In this document: piece after piece, positions 1 to 7,466 of the stretch
How the letters are laid out: each line of letters starts with the position of its first letter
How positions within the stretch are numbered: the stretch's first letter is position 1
NCBI RefSeq assembly: GCF_021474425.1
Contig: NZ_JAKEIP010000034.1
Coordinates: 1 to 53,071 of the forward strand
DNA length: 53,071 bases
Source: Streptomyces muensis
GTDB lineage: Bacteria > Actinomycetota > Actinomycetes > Streptomycetales > Streptomycetaceae
Reading direction: 5' to 3'
Notes under the pieces: generated by a model
Seen by the model: only the letters and a program-made list of their open reading frames with translations
Database searches by the model: none
What the model was told of the DNA's origin: nothing
Position numbers and translations under genes: made by a program

Positions 1-747
1 CGGCTTGTGCTCGTGGGGCGGCGGGGTGGGCTCGCCGGGCGATTCCTCGCCGTAGCCGTACCCGTAGCCGTCCTCCTCGGCACCGTAGCCGTGGCCGCCG
101 GACTCCTCCTCGCCGTAGCCGTACCCGCTCGACTTCTCGTCGCCGTAGCCGTAGCCGTGGTCCCTCGGCTCGTCGTCGCCGTAGCCGTACCCGTATCCGC
201 TCGACTTCTCGTCGTCGCGGCCGTACCCACTCGGCTCTTCCGCGCCGTAACCGTGATCCTTCGGCTTCTCGGAGCCGTAGCCGTCGTCCTTCGGCTTCTC
301 CGAGCCGTACCCCTGGTCGCTTGGCTTGTCCGCGCCATAGCCCTGGTCGCTCGGCTTCTCGGTGCCATAGCTCTGCTTGGCCGGCTCTTCGGTTCCGTAG
401 CCGGAGTTGCCAGATCCGGAGGCGCCATATCCGGGGGTGCTGTTTTCAGAAGTCGGCTGCGACGCACCCATGTGGCTGAATTTTTCGTTCAGCGCACCGA
501 ATTTGTCCTGCATCTCGCCGATTCTCTCGTGCATCCTGCCGAATTTGTCGTGCATGTTGGCGATTTTGTCGTCCAGCTCGTCCAGCCCGTCCGAGCCCCA
601 TGGATCCGTACGGCCCGACAGTGCGGAGGCGGAGTTCACCACGGTCCCCTGCACGCGTGGGGCCGAGGACGCGCATGTGCCGTACAGAGAAAGGGCGCTC
701 GTCGTGGCGGCGGCCACAATCAATCCCCTGGTCAGGGCCTGTCGCAT
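1..747 (-). CDS. Secreted coiled-coil repeat protein, C-terminus cut by window edge
   Basis: The frame opens at ATG 747 (MRQALTRGLIVAAA) and stays open to base 1, so only the first 249 residues are visible. The N-terminus is a typical Sec signal peptide and closely resembles chaplin signal peptides (MRQ...RGLI.VAAAT). Residues of about 53-90 form five consecutive heptads of the form x-D/E-K/R-I/F-x-x-M/L, a short coiled coil. After that comes a low-complexity acidic tail of about ten-residue units, GYGxEKPxDx, which drifts into GYGYGDE units and a Pro/His stretch. The protein is likely exported and perhaps attached to the cell surface or spore. I do not recognise a named family. The signal peptide and open frame are read directly; the location is inferred. 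It is divergent from purB. Confidence 0.8.
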   Translation of the reverse strand, partial: MRQALTRGLIVAAATTSALSLYGTCASSAPRVQGTVVNSASALSGRTDPWGSDGLDELDDKIANMHDKFGRMHERIGEMQDKFGALNEKFSHMGASQPTSENSTPGYGASGSGNSGYGTEEPAKQSYGTEKPSDQGYGADKPSDQGYGSEKPKDDGYGSEKPKDHGYGAEEPSGYGRDDEKSSGYGYGYGDDEPRDHGYGYGDEKSSGYGYGEEESGGHGYGAEEDGYGYGYGEESPGEPTPPPHEHKP

Positions 748-1034
748 TCTCGTTTTCTCTCTCTCGGGCGGAATGGGGAAGCCGACGGTCGGTCATTGAC
801 GCGATGCCGTCGATTGCCGGGATTCACGAGGTCGTCGCAGGAGCAGTGATGCCGCACGTTCACAATCGCCACGACGTGCAGACTATGAACGAGAAAGGGA
901 GGTCCCAGGAAGCGAGGACGCGACCACGAGCAGGGAATTCACCCGATCGCCCGCCCACATCGGCGCCCACGGGACCAAATCGCGTCGGGACCGGCGTCCG
1001 TCCCGCGGCGGCCTCGCGGTCCGATGGACGGACG

Positions 1035-1070
1035 GTATGCGGAGCCGTATGTGGAGCTGTATGTGGAGCG
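1035..1070. repeat. 12-bp tandem repeat, three copies
   Basis: Three adjacent copies of GTATGYGGAGCN start at 1035, 1047 and 1059. Only one or two bases differ between copies. They lie about 70 bases upstream of the purB start, outside any convincing gene. Confidence 0.85.
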
Positions 1071-1127
1071 CCTCTGACCTGGGGTGCTCAGCGCTGGACG
1101 GCCGACCGGTGCCCGCCGGGCGACGGG

Positions 1128-1133
1128 TAAACT
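1128..1133 (+). promoter_or_regulatory. Candidate -10 element for leaderless purB mRNA
   Basis: TAAACT fits the TAnnnT -10 pattern and ends eight bases before the GTG start at 1142. There is no Shine-Dalgarno sequence in between, so transcription would begin at or next to the start codon. No good -35 hexamer is visible. Confidence 0.45.
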
Positions 1134-1141
1134 CCGTACAC

Positions 1142-2584
1142 GTGACTTCTGCGCCCGCCAAGCCCCGCATCCCGAACGTCCTCGCCGGACGCTACGCCTC
1201 CACCGAGCTCGCCACGCTCTGGTCCCCCGAGCAGAAGGTGAAGCTGGAGCGGCAGCTCTGGCTCGCCGTGCTGCGGGCCCAGAAGGACCTCGGCATCGAG
1301 GTGCCGGACGAGGCGCTCGCCGACTACGAGCGTGTCCTGGACACCGTCGACCTGGCCTCCATCGCCGAGCGCGAGAAGGTCACGCGGCACGACGTGAAGG
1401 CGCGGATCGAGGAGTTCAACGACCTCGCCGGGCACGAGCACGTGCACAAGGGCATGACGTCCCGCGACCTCACGGAGAACGTCGAACAGCTCCAGATCCG
1501 GCTCTCGCTCGAGCTGATGCGCGACCGTACGGTGGCCGTGCTGGCGCGCCTGGGCAAGCTGGCCGGTGAGTACGGCGAGCTGGTCATGGCCGGCCGCTCC
1601 CACAACGTCGCCGCGCAGGCCACGACGCTGGGCAAGCGGTTCGCGACGGCCGCCGACGAGCTGCTCGTCGCGTACGGCCGTGTCGAGGAGCTGCTCGGCC
1701 GCTACCCGCTGCGTGGCATCAAGGGCCCGGTCGGCACGGCGCAGGACATGCTGGACCTGCTCGGCGGGGACGCGTCGAAGCTGGCGGACCTGGAGGACCG
1801 GATCGCGGGCCACCTGGGCTTCTCCCAGGCGTTCACCTCCGTCGGCCAGGTCTACCCGCGCTCGCTGGACTACGAGGTCGTCACCGCGCTGGTGCAGCTG
1901 GCGGCCGCGCCGTCCTCGCTGGCCAAGACGATCCGGCTGATGGCCGGGCACGAGCTGGTCACCGAGGGCTTCAAGCCGGGTCAGGTCGGCTCCTCCGCGA
2001 TGCCGCACAAGATGAACACCCGCTCCTGCGAGCGCGTCAACGGCCTCATGGTCATCCTGCGCGGCTATGCCTCGATGACCGGCGAGCTGGCGGGCGACCA
2101 GTGGAACGAGGGCGACGTGTCCTGCTCGGTGGTGCGCCGGGTGGCCCTCCCGGACGCCTTCTTCGCACTGGACGGTCTGCTGGAGACGTTCCTGACCGTG
2201 CTCGACGAGTTCGGCGCGTTCCCGGCGGTCGTGGCCCGTGAGCTGGACCGCTACCTGCCGTTCCTCGCCACCACCAAGGTGCTGATGGGCGCGGTGCGCG
2301 CGGGCGTCGGCCGTGAGGTCGCCCACGAGGCGATCAAGGAGAACGCCGTCGCCTCCGCGTTGGCGATGCGCGAGCAGGGCGCCGAGCGCAACGAACTGCT
2401 CGACAAGCTGGCCGCCGACGAGCGCATCCCGCTCGACCGCGCCGCGTTGGACGCGCTGATGGCCGACAAGCTGTCCTTCACGGGCGCCGCCGCCGACCAG
2501 GTCGGTGTCGTGGTCGGCCGGGTCGAGGAGATCGTGAAGCAGCGTCCGGAGGCCGCCGGTTACACGCCCGGGGCCATCCTCTAG
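1142..2584 (+). CDS. purB: Adenylosuccinate lyase
   Basis: Cleaves SAICAR to AICAR plus fumarate and adenylosuccinate to AMP plus fumarate, the two PurB steps of purine synthesis in the cytoplasm. The GTG start at 1142 gives 480 residues beginning VTSAPAKPRIPNVLAGRY, the usual actinobacterial N-terminus and length. The frame is open further upstream, but those residues do not resemble the family. The fumarase/aspartase superfamily signature loop GSSAMPHKMN is present at about residue 285. mug follows 13 bases after the stop, so the two genes may be co-transcribed. A -10-like TAAACT just before the start suggests a leaderless transcript. Confidence 0.97.
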   Translation: MTSAPAKPRIPNVLAGRYASTELATLWSPEQKVKLERQLWLAVLRAQKDLGIEVPDEALADYERVLDTVDLASIAEREKVTRHDVKARIEEFNDLAGHEHVHKGMTSRDLTENVEQLQIRLSLELMRDRTVAVLARLGKLAGEYGELVMAGRSHNVAAQATTLGKRFATAADELLVAYGRVEELLGRYPLRGIKGPVGTAQDMLDLLGGDASKLADLEDRIAGHLGFSQAFTSVGQVYPRSLDYEVVTALVQLAAAPSSLAKTIRLMAGHELVTEGFKPGQVGSSAMPHKMNTRSCERVNGLMVILRGYASMTGELAGDQWNEGDVSCSVVRRVALPDAFFALDGLLETFLTVLDEFGAFPAVVARELDRYLPFLATTKVLMGAVRAGVGREVAHEAIKENAVASALAMREQGAERNELLDKLAADERIPLDRAALDALMADKLSFTGAAADQVGVVVGRVEEIVKQRPEAAGYTPGAIL

Positions 2585-2597
2585 CGCGTCGTACGGC

Positions 2598-3143
2598 ATG
2601 CCGCGCTTCACCGCCGAGCAGTTGGAGGCCGCTCGCGACCGTCTGGTGCCGGACGTCGTCGCGGACGGTCTCCATGTGCTGTTCTGCGGCATCAACCCCG
2701 GACTGATGACGGCCGCGACCGGCCACCACTTCGCCCGCCCCGGCAACCGCTTCTGGCCGGTCCTGCACCTGTCCGGTTTCACGCCGAGGCTCTTGAAGCC
2801 CTCGGAGCAGGGCGAGTTGCCGTCCTACGGCCTCGGCATCACGAACGTCGTCGCGCGGGCGACCGCACGGGCCGACGAGCTGAGCGCCGAGGAGTACCGC
2901 ATGGGCGGGCGGCTGCTGGCGGCGAAGGTGGCGCGGCTGCGGCCGCGTTGGCTGGCCGTCGTGGGGGTGACCGCCTATCGGGCGGCTTTCGACGACCGCA
3001 GGGCCCAGGTGGGACCGCAGGAGCGGACGATCGGGGACACCCGCGTGTGGGTGCTGCCGAATCCGAGTGGGCTGAACGCGCACTGGACGGCGGCGACGAT
3101 GGCGGAGGAGTTCGGGCGGTTGCGGGCCGCGTCCGAGGCCTGA
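2598..3143 (+). CDS. mug: G/U mismatch-specific DNA glycosylase
   Basis: Mug/TDG family base-excision enzyme that removes uracil or thymine mispaired with guanine. The 181-residue protein has the family motifs: GINPG at residues 31-35, whose Asn33 is the catalytic-site residue, and NPSGLN near the C-terminus, which forms the strand-insertion loop. Length fits the family. It starts 13 bases after purB on the same strand. The stop codon region is followed by degenerate 20-bp tandem repeats that resemble its own 3' end. Confidence 0.93.
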   Translation: MPRFTAEQLEAARDRLVPDVVADGLHVLFCGINPGLMTAATGHHFARPGNRFWPVLHLSGFTPRLLKPSEQGELPSYGLGITNVVARATARADELSAEEYRMGGRLLAAKVARLRPRWLAVVGVTAYRAAFDDRRAQVGPQERTIGDTRVWVLPNPSGLNAHWTAATMAEEFGRLRAASEA

Positions 3144-3280
3144 CCGATCACGCCGGACCTGGCGAATCACGCCGGGATCTGACGAATCATGTCGAGACCT
3201 GGCGGATCAAGCCGAGGTCCGCAGGGGCACGCCGAGGTCCGCAGGGGCACGCCGAGGTCCGCAGGGTCACGGCGGGTCGA
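3144..3280. repeat. About 20-bp tandem repeats after the mug stop codon
   Basis: Six to seven units of about 20 bases run from the mug stop to the 3' end of the convergent gene. The last three copies (GCCGAGGTCCGCAGGGGCAC type, 3211-3270) are nearly identical; earlier copies (GGCGAATCACGCCGGGATCT type) are more diverged. The first units repeat the sequence around the mug stop codon. Confidence 0.85.
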
Positions 3281-3698
3281 TCTCCGTGACCACGCCGAGC
3301 AGCTTCACGTCGTCGGCCTGGTCCTGGTCGGCGACGACGACCGCGACCCAACGGCCCGTCCCCTCCGCTTCCCAGACGCAGGCCACGCGGGCGCGTGCGC
3401 TGAGCGAGGCCCAGGGATCGGGTATCTTCTCCCGCTCGGTACGCAGCGAGAGGGTCTGGAGGTTGTAGGGAGCTGTCTCTCTCCAGCGGGCCGAGAACTG
3501 CTCGTCCAGCGCGTCGCGGTACTTCTCGTACTGCTCAACGGTCTCCGCACGCGTCCCACCGTCGCCGTGACTGCTCTCTAACACCACGACGTGGTAGCCG
3601 GGGCCGCTCTTTTCGCCGTCCGACGAGGTGTGCTCCGCCGCCGCGAACGGTCGGAAGCACAACTCGTCGACGAGGGCGATGTGCCGTGCGATGTTCAT
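3267..3698 (-). CDS. Conserved hypothetical protein, 143 aa
   Basis: ATG at 3698 gives 143 residues starting MNIARHIALVDEL. The frame is also open upstream, but there it only mirrors the ABC permease. No signal peptide or membrane segment is seen. The middle is charged (HGDGGTRAETVEQYEKYRD) and the C-terminus has a beta-rich stretch (RWVAVVVADQDQADDVKLLGVV). I do not recognise the family. It lies 41 bases after the permease stop on the same strand but has its own TTGTCAGTG promoter-like element ending seven bases before the start. It may therefore be damage-inducible and leaderless (inference). Confidence 0.7.
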   Translation of the reverse strand: MNIARHIALVDELCFRPFAAAEHTSSDGEKSGPGYHVVVLESSHGDGGTRAETVEQYEKYRDALDEQFSARWRETAPYNLQTLSLRTEREKIPDPWASLSARARVACVWEAEGTGRWVAVVVADQDQADDVKLLGVVTEIDPP

Positions 3699-3705
3699 GC
3701 GTTCC

Positions 3706-3728
3706 AGTAAACCCGCCGCCACTGACAA
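3706..3728 (-). promoter_or_regulatory. RecA-NDp/PafBC-like promoter element, imperfect -10
   Basis: On the minus strand this reads TTGTCAGTG, eight bases, then TTTACT, and ends seven bases before ATG 3698. The upstream half is a perfect match to the actinobacterial RecA-independent damage motif TTGTCRGTG-N8-TAnnnT. The -10 has T instead of A at position 2. Confidence 0.5.
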
Positions 3729-3739
3729 TTGGCGTGCCG

Positions 3740-4465
3740 TCAGGCGTCCCTCCGCCGCACGCTCCACGCCCCCGCCAGCAGGGCCGCCGTCGTCCACAGC
3801 GCGGTCACCGCCAGGCCGGACCACGGGCCGAGGGTGCCGTCGTATGTCTGGTGCAGGACGATCTGGCCGGCCTTGTCGGGCAGGAAGTCGGCCACGGTGC
3901 CCGCGGCGTCCCCGATCACGAAGGAGACCACCAGGATGAACGGGATCAGGAGCGAGAGCGTGGCCACTCCACTGCGGAACACCGCGGTCAGGCCCGCCGC
4001 GAACAGAGCCATGAGCATGAGATAGATCCCGCAGCCCAGGACGCCGCGCACCTCCTCGCCCGTCGTGATCCCGTTCGCCGCCGAACCCAGCCCCGCTCGC
4101 GCCACGACGTACGCCGTGCAGGCGGTGACGAGACCGACGAGCAGCGCCGGCACGGCGATGGCAGTCACCTTGGCGGCGAACCACCGACCGCGCTGCGGTA
4201 CGGCGGCGAGCGTCAGCCGGAGCGCACCCCCGTGGTACTCCGACGACACGGCCATCGCGCCGAACGAGATGGCCGCGATCTGGCCGGGCAGCACCCCGGA
4301 CAGCGCGGTGAACAGCGGGTCGAAGTCGGGATCGGAACTTCCGTCGGAGCCTGCCAGCGCGGAGAACGCGGTGGTCGCGGCGAACAGTGCGAGCAGCGCT
4401 CCCGGCAACGAGCGCAGCGTACGGATCTTGAGCCACTCCGAGTGGAGCACGGGTGTGAATCCCAT
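3740..4465 (-). CDS. ABC transporter permease (ABC-2 type)
   Basis: A 241-residue integral membrane protein with about six hydrophobic segments and an N-terminal cytoplasmic HSEWLKIRTLRS stretch, typical of ABC-2 exporter permeases. The first large loop follows segment one and holds an acidic patch (SDGSSDPDFDP). The start lies three bases after the ATPase stop (4469), so the genes are one operon. Substrate is not evident. Such two-gene exporters beside a NarL-type two-component system are often involved in peptide or cell-envelope stress; here that is inference only. Confidence 0.88.
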   Translation of the reverse strand: MGFTPVLHSEWLKIRTLRSLPGALLALFAATTAFSALAGSDGSSDPDFDPLFTALSGVLPGQIAAISFGAMAVSSEYHGGALRLTLAAVPQRGRWFAAKVTAIAVPALLVGLVTACTAYVVARAGLGSAANGITTGEEVRGVLGCGIYLMLMALFAAGLTAVFRSGVATLSLLIPFILVVSFVIGDAAGTVADFLPDKAGQIVLHQTYDGTLGPWSGLAVTALWTTAALLAGAWSVRRRDA

Positions 4466-4468
4466 GGT

Positions 4469-5389
4469 TCAGGCCTCCTGGCGCTGTGCGGTGAACTCGG
4501 TCTCGGACGCGGTCAGGTCGAGATAGGCCTGTTCCAATGTGGCTTCCTCCGCGGCGAGTTCGAGGAGGGGGACACCGGCCTGCGAGGCGATGCGGCCGAT
4601 GTCGTCCACGCGCGCGTGGCGCACGGTCCAGTGGCCGTCCTCGTGCTCGACGGCGTCGTGACCGTGTCGGTCGAGGGCCGCCTTGAGTGCGGTGACGTCC
4701 GTGGTGCGGACGCGGACGCGGGGTTCCACGCGTGCGTCGATGAACTCGCGCATCGGGGTGTCGGCCAGCAGGCGTCCCCGGCCCAGGACCACCAGGTGGT
4801 CGGCGAAGGACGCGGTCTCGTTCATGAGGTGGCTGGAGACCAGGACCGTGCGCCCCTCCCCCGCGAGGCGGCGCAGCAACGCGCGGATCCAGATGATGCC
4901 CTCGGGGTCGAGGCCGTTGGACGGCTCGTCGAGCATGACCACCTCGGGGTCGCCGAGGAGGGCCGCCGCGATGCCGAGCCGCTGGCGCATTCCGAGGGAG
5001 TACGTCTTCACCCGGCGGCGCGCGACCGAGGTGAGCCCGGTCTCCTCCAGCACCTCGTCGACCCGGCGGACGGCGACGCGGTTGCTCACGGCGAGGGCGC
5101 GCAGGTGGTCGCGGGCTGTGCGGGAGCCGTGTGCGGCCTGGGCGTCCAGCAACGCGCCGACGTGGCGCAGGGGTTCGTTCAGGGTCGCGTAGGCGCGGCC
5201 GCCGATCGTGGCGGTTCCGGACGTCGGCCGGTCGAGGCCGAGCACGAGGCGCATGGTGGTGGACTTTCCGGCGCCGTTGGGTCCGAGGAAGCCGGTGACA
5301 CGGCCGGGGAGGACGGTGAAGGTGAGGTCGGCCACGGCTCGGCTGGTGCCGTACTCCTTGGTGAGGGCTTGGACTTCGATGCTGGTCAT
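4469..5389 (-). CDS. ABC transporter ATP-binding protein
   Basis: Cytoplasmic ATPase subunit of the exporter whose permease follows three bases later. The 306-residue protein starts at ATG 5389 (MTSIEVQALTKEYG). It has Walker A GPNGAGKST near residue 40, ABC signature YSLGMRQR and Walker B VVMLDEPSNGLDP followed by the H-loop SSHLM. The C-terminal 90 residues (VRVRTTDVTALKAAL..., ending near AEEATLEQAYLDLT) are the usual extension of drug- and lantibiotic-type ABC-2 ATPases. Divergent from the sensor kinase gene across 108 bases. Confidence 0.93.
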   Translation of the reverse strand: MTSIEVQALTKEYGTSRAVADLTFTVLPGRVTGFLGPNGAGKSTTMRLVLGLDRPTSGTATIGGRAYATLNEPLRHVGALLDAQAAHGSRTARDHLRALAVSNRVAVRRVDEVLEETGLTSVARRRVKTYSLGMRQRLGIAAALLGDPEVVMLDEPSNGLDPEGIIWIRALLRRLAGEGRTVLVSSHLMNETASFADHLVVLGRGRLLADTPMREFIDARVEPRVRVRTTDVTALKAALDRHGHDAVEHEDGHWTVRHARVDDIGRIASQAGVPLLELAAEEATLEQAYLDLTASETEFTAQRQEA

Positions 5390-5468
5390 GGCAGCAGCCT
5401 GGCCGTCGAGGGCGGGTCCGGCCCTCCCCCGCCGGTGGAGATCGTCTCCCCCGTGCGGGGGAGGCTCG

Positions 5469-5491
5469 TTGTCAGTGGCGGCTGGCACGAT
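5469..5491 (+). promoter_or_regulatory. RecA-NDp/PafBC-like promoter element, imperfect -10
   Basis: TTGTCAGTG at 5469-5477, eight bases, then CACGAT at 5486-5491. It ends six bases before the sensor kinase ATG at 5498. The first base of the -10 is C rather than T. The distance to the start codon is the same as at 15826-15855. Confidence 0.5.
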
Positions 5492-5497
5492 GGCGAA

Positions 5498-6667
5498 ATG
5501 GTCCGCTTGCTGCGCCCGTTCGGCCGGGCGGTGACGTACACACGACTGCTGCATCTGTGCATCTCCATCGTGTGGCCGTCGATGCTGCTGTTCATCGAGG
5601 AGGCGTGGTGGACCTGGGTGTCGGCGGCCGTGCTGCTCGCGCCCGTGGGGCTCGTGCCGGCGATGCGCACCGTGGAGGGGCTGCAGGCGAGGCTGCTGCT
5701 GACCGGTCACCGGCATGACGGCGGAAGCACCGACATCGTCGTCACCCCGTCCGCCTCCTGGGGCGACCGGGGGCGGCTCGTGGTGTGGCTGGAGGCGCGG
5801 CTCCTGCTCGGCTGCGCGACCTCGTTGCTCACCGTCCAACTGCTGCTCACCTCGGTGGACCTGGTGTCGTCGGCGTTCGGCCGGAACGTCGAGGAGGGTG
5901 TGTTGCTCCTCCTCGACGGCCACCACTGGTGGCACGTTCTGCTGGCGCCCTTGTCGCTGGGGGCGCTGGCGTTGACCGTGCTGGGCTCCGGTCACCTCAT
6001 CGCCGCCCTCGCCCACCGTCTCCTGGGCCCCTCCCCCGCCGAGCGCCTCGCCGCCTTGGAGGAGCGAACCGAGCAACTCCTGGAACGCACCCGCATCGCC
6101 CGTGAGCTCCACGACTCCATCGGCCACGCGCTGACCGTGGCCGTCGTCCAGGCGGGCGCCGCCCGGGCCGCCGGTGATCCGGACTTCACCGACCGTGCCC
6201 TGGTCGCCATCGAGGAGACCGGCCGGGCGGCCCTGGAGGACCTGGAGCGGGTTCTCGGCGTCCTGCGCGAGTCCGGGCGGCCGGTCGGCAGCCGGCCGAC
6301 GCTCACGGACGCCGATCGCCTGCTGGAGTCCGCGCGGGCCTCCGGCACCAAGGTCGACGTCGACATGACCGGGCCGTTGGACACCGTGCCCGGGCCGGTC
6401 TCCCGGGAGGGCTATCGCATCCTGCAGGAGTCGCTGACCAACGTGCTGCGGCACGCCGGTTCCGTCCCCGCGCGCGTCCGTGTCGCCGTCGCGGACGGCA
6501 CGCTCACCTTGGAGGTCCGCAATCCGCTGACCGACGACATACCCGGGCCCGGCAGGGGCAGCGGCCTGCGCGGTATCCGCGAACGCGCCGCACTGCTGGG
6601 CGGACAAGCGCGAACCGGCCCGGACCAGGGTGACTGGCAGGTACATGTTGAGCTGCCGTTGAGTTGA
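5498..6667 (+). CDS. Two-component sensor histidine kinase (HisKA_3 type)
   Basis: Membrane sensor kinase of the NarL-partner class, 389 residues from ATG 5498. About four hydrophobic segments occupy the first 190 residues, with no large extracellular sensor domain. The dimerisation/phosphoacceptor motif RIARELHDSIGHAL carries His205. The C-terminal ATPase domain shows the N-box ILQESLTNVLRHA and a G-box GRGSGLRGIRERA. The response regulator follows 14 bases later. The start was chosen because the TTGTCAGTG element ends six bases upstream and upstream sequence in the frame is antisense to the ABC genes. It probably controls the divergent exporter. Confidence 0.92.
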   Translation: MVRLLRPFGRAVTYTRLLHLCISIVWPSMLLFIEEAWWTWVSAAVLLAPVGLVPAMRTVEGLQARLLLTGHRHDGGSTDIVVTPSASWGDRGRLVVWLEARLLLGCATSLLTVQLLLTSVDLVSSAFGRNVEEGVLLLLDGHHWWHVLLAPLSLGALALTVLGSGHLIAALAHRLLGPSPAERLAALEERTEQLLERTRIARELHDSIGHALTVAVVQAGAARAAGDPDFTDRALVAIEETGRAALEDLERVLGVLRESGRPVGSRPTLTDADRLLESARASGTKVDVDMTGPLDTVPGPVSREGYRILQESLTNVLRHAGSVPARVRVAVADGTLTLEVRNPLTDDIPGPGRGSGLRGIRERAALLGGQARTGPDQGDWQVHVELPLS

Positions 6668-6681
6668 TCTAGGCTGGCCGG

Positions 6682-7344
6682 ATGCCGGTCACCGTTCTCC
6701 TCGTCGACGACGAACCCCTCGTACGCGCGGGTCTGCGGGCCGTCCTGGAGGCGCAGCCCGACATCGAGGTGGTCGGGGAGGCGGCCGACGGGGCGGCGGT
6801 GATTCCGCTGGTGCGGCGGCTGCGGCCCGACGTGGTCGCCATGGACGTACGGATGCCGCTGCTGGACGGGATCGAGGCCACGCGCGCGGTGCTGCGGACG
6901 GTGGACGCGCCGCCGAAGATCGTCGTCATCACGACCTTCGAGAACGACGAGTACGTGTACGAGGCGCTGCGGGCCGGTGCCGACGGCTTCCTGCTGAAGC
7001 GGGCGAGGCCTGCCGAGATCGTGCACGCGGTGCGGCTGGTCGCGGAGGGCGAGTCGCTGCTGTTCCCCGCGTCGGTTCGGCAGCTCGCCGCACAGTACGG
7101 CGACGACGGCGGGAACCGGGCGGCGCGGGCGGTCCTGGAGCGCGCCCGGCTGACCGACCGGGAGGCCGAGGTGCTGCGGCTGATGACACGCGGCCTGTCG
7201 AACGCGGAGATCGCCGCCCGGCTGGTGGTGGGGACGGAGACGGTGAAGTCCCATGTGAGTGCCGTTCTGGCGAAGCTGGGGGCGCGAGACCGCACACAGG
7301 CGGTGATCACGGCGTACGAGTCGGGGTTCGTGGCACCGGGGTGA
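6682..7344 (+). CDS. NarL/LuxR-family response regulator
   Basis: 220-residue DNA-binding response regulator, partner of the upstream kinase. Receiver domain in the first 120 residues has acidic Asp9/Asp10, phospho-acceptor Asp55 (AMDVRMP), Thr85 and Lys106 (LLKRA). A LuxR-type helix-turn-helix follows (LTDREAEVLRLMTRGLSNAE ... TVKSHVSAVLAKLGARDRTQ). All expected phosphorelay residues are present. Likely targets are this operon and the divergent ABC exporter (inference from position). Confidence 0.95.
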   Translation: MPVTVLLVDDEPLVRAGLRAVLEAQPDIEVVGEAADGAAVIPLVRRLRPDVVAMDVRMPLLDGIEATRAVLRTVDAPPKIVVITTFENDEYVYEALRAGADGFLLKRARPAEIVHAVRLVAEGESLLFPASVRQLAAQYGDDGGNRAARAVLERARLTDREAEVLRLMTRGLSNAEIAARLVVGTETVKSHVSAVLAKLGARDRTQAVITAYESGFVAPG

Positions 7345-7466
7345 CCGTCGGCGGGGACAAGGGCGGTCCGACCGACCAGTAGGTCGTCGGGGTGCCCGCC
7401 TCTCGCCGGGGTGCGCCGCGGCGAGTACCATCCGCCCAACATGCGCACGAGCTGGGAGGACGGACG

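Larger units (their letters stand above)
748..1141. other. Intergenic region between divergent genes
   Basis: This 394-base stretch separates the secreted protein from purB. It contains the 12-bp tandem repeat at 1035-1070 and the purB -10 candidate at 1128-1133. Open frames inside it are short and have no recognisable product. No RNA gene or clear terminator was seen. Confidence 0.6.

Noticed and set aside
1088..2782. Long minus-strand open frame antisense to purB
   Set aside because: No family resemblance, Arg/His/Gln-rich composition typical of antisense frames in high-GC DNA; purB on the plus strand is certain.
3144..3280. CRISPR array
   Set aside because: Units are contiguous with no spacers and are only about 20 bases long.
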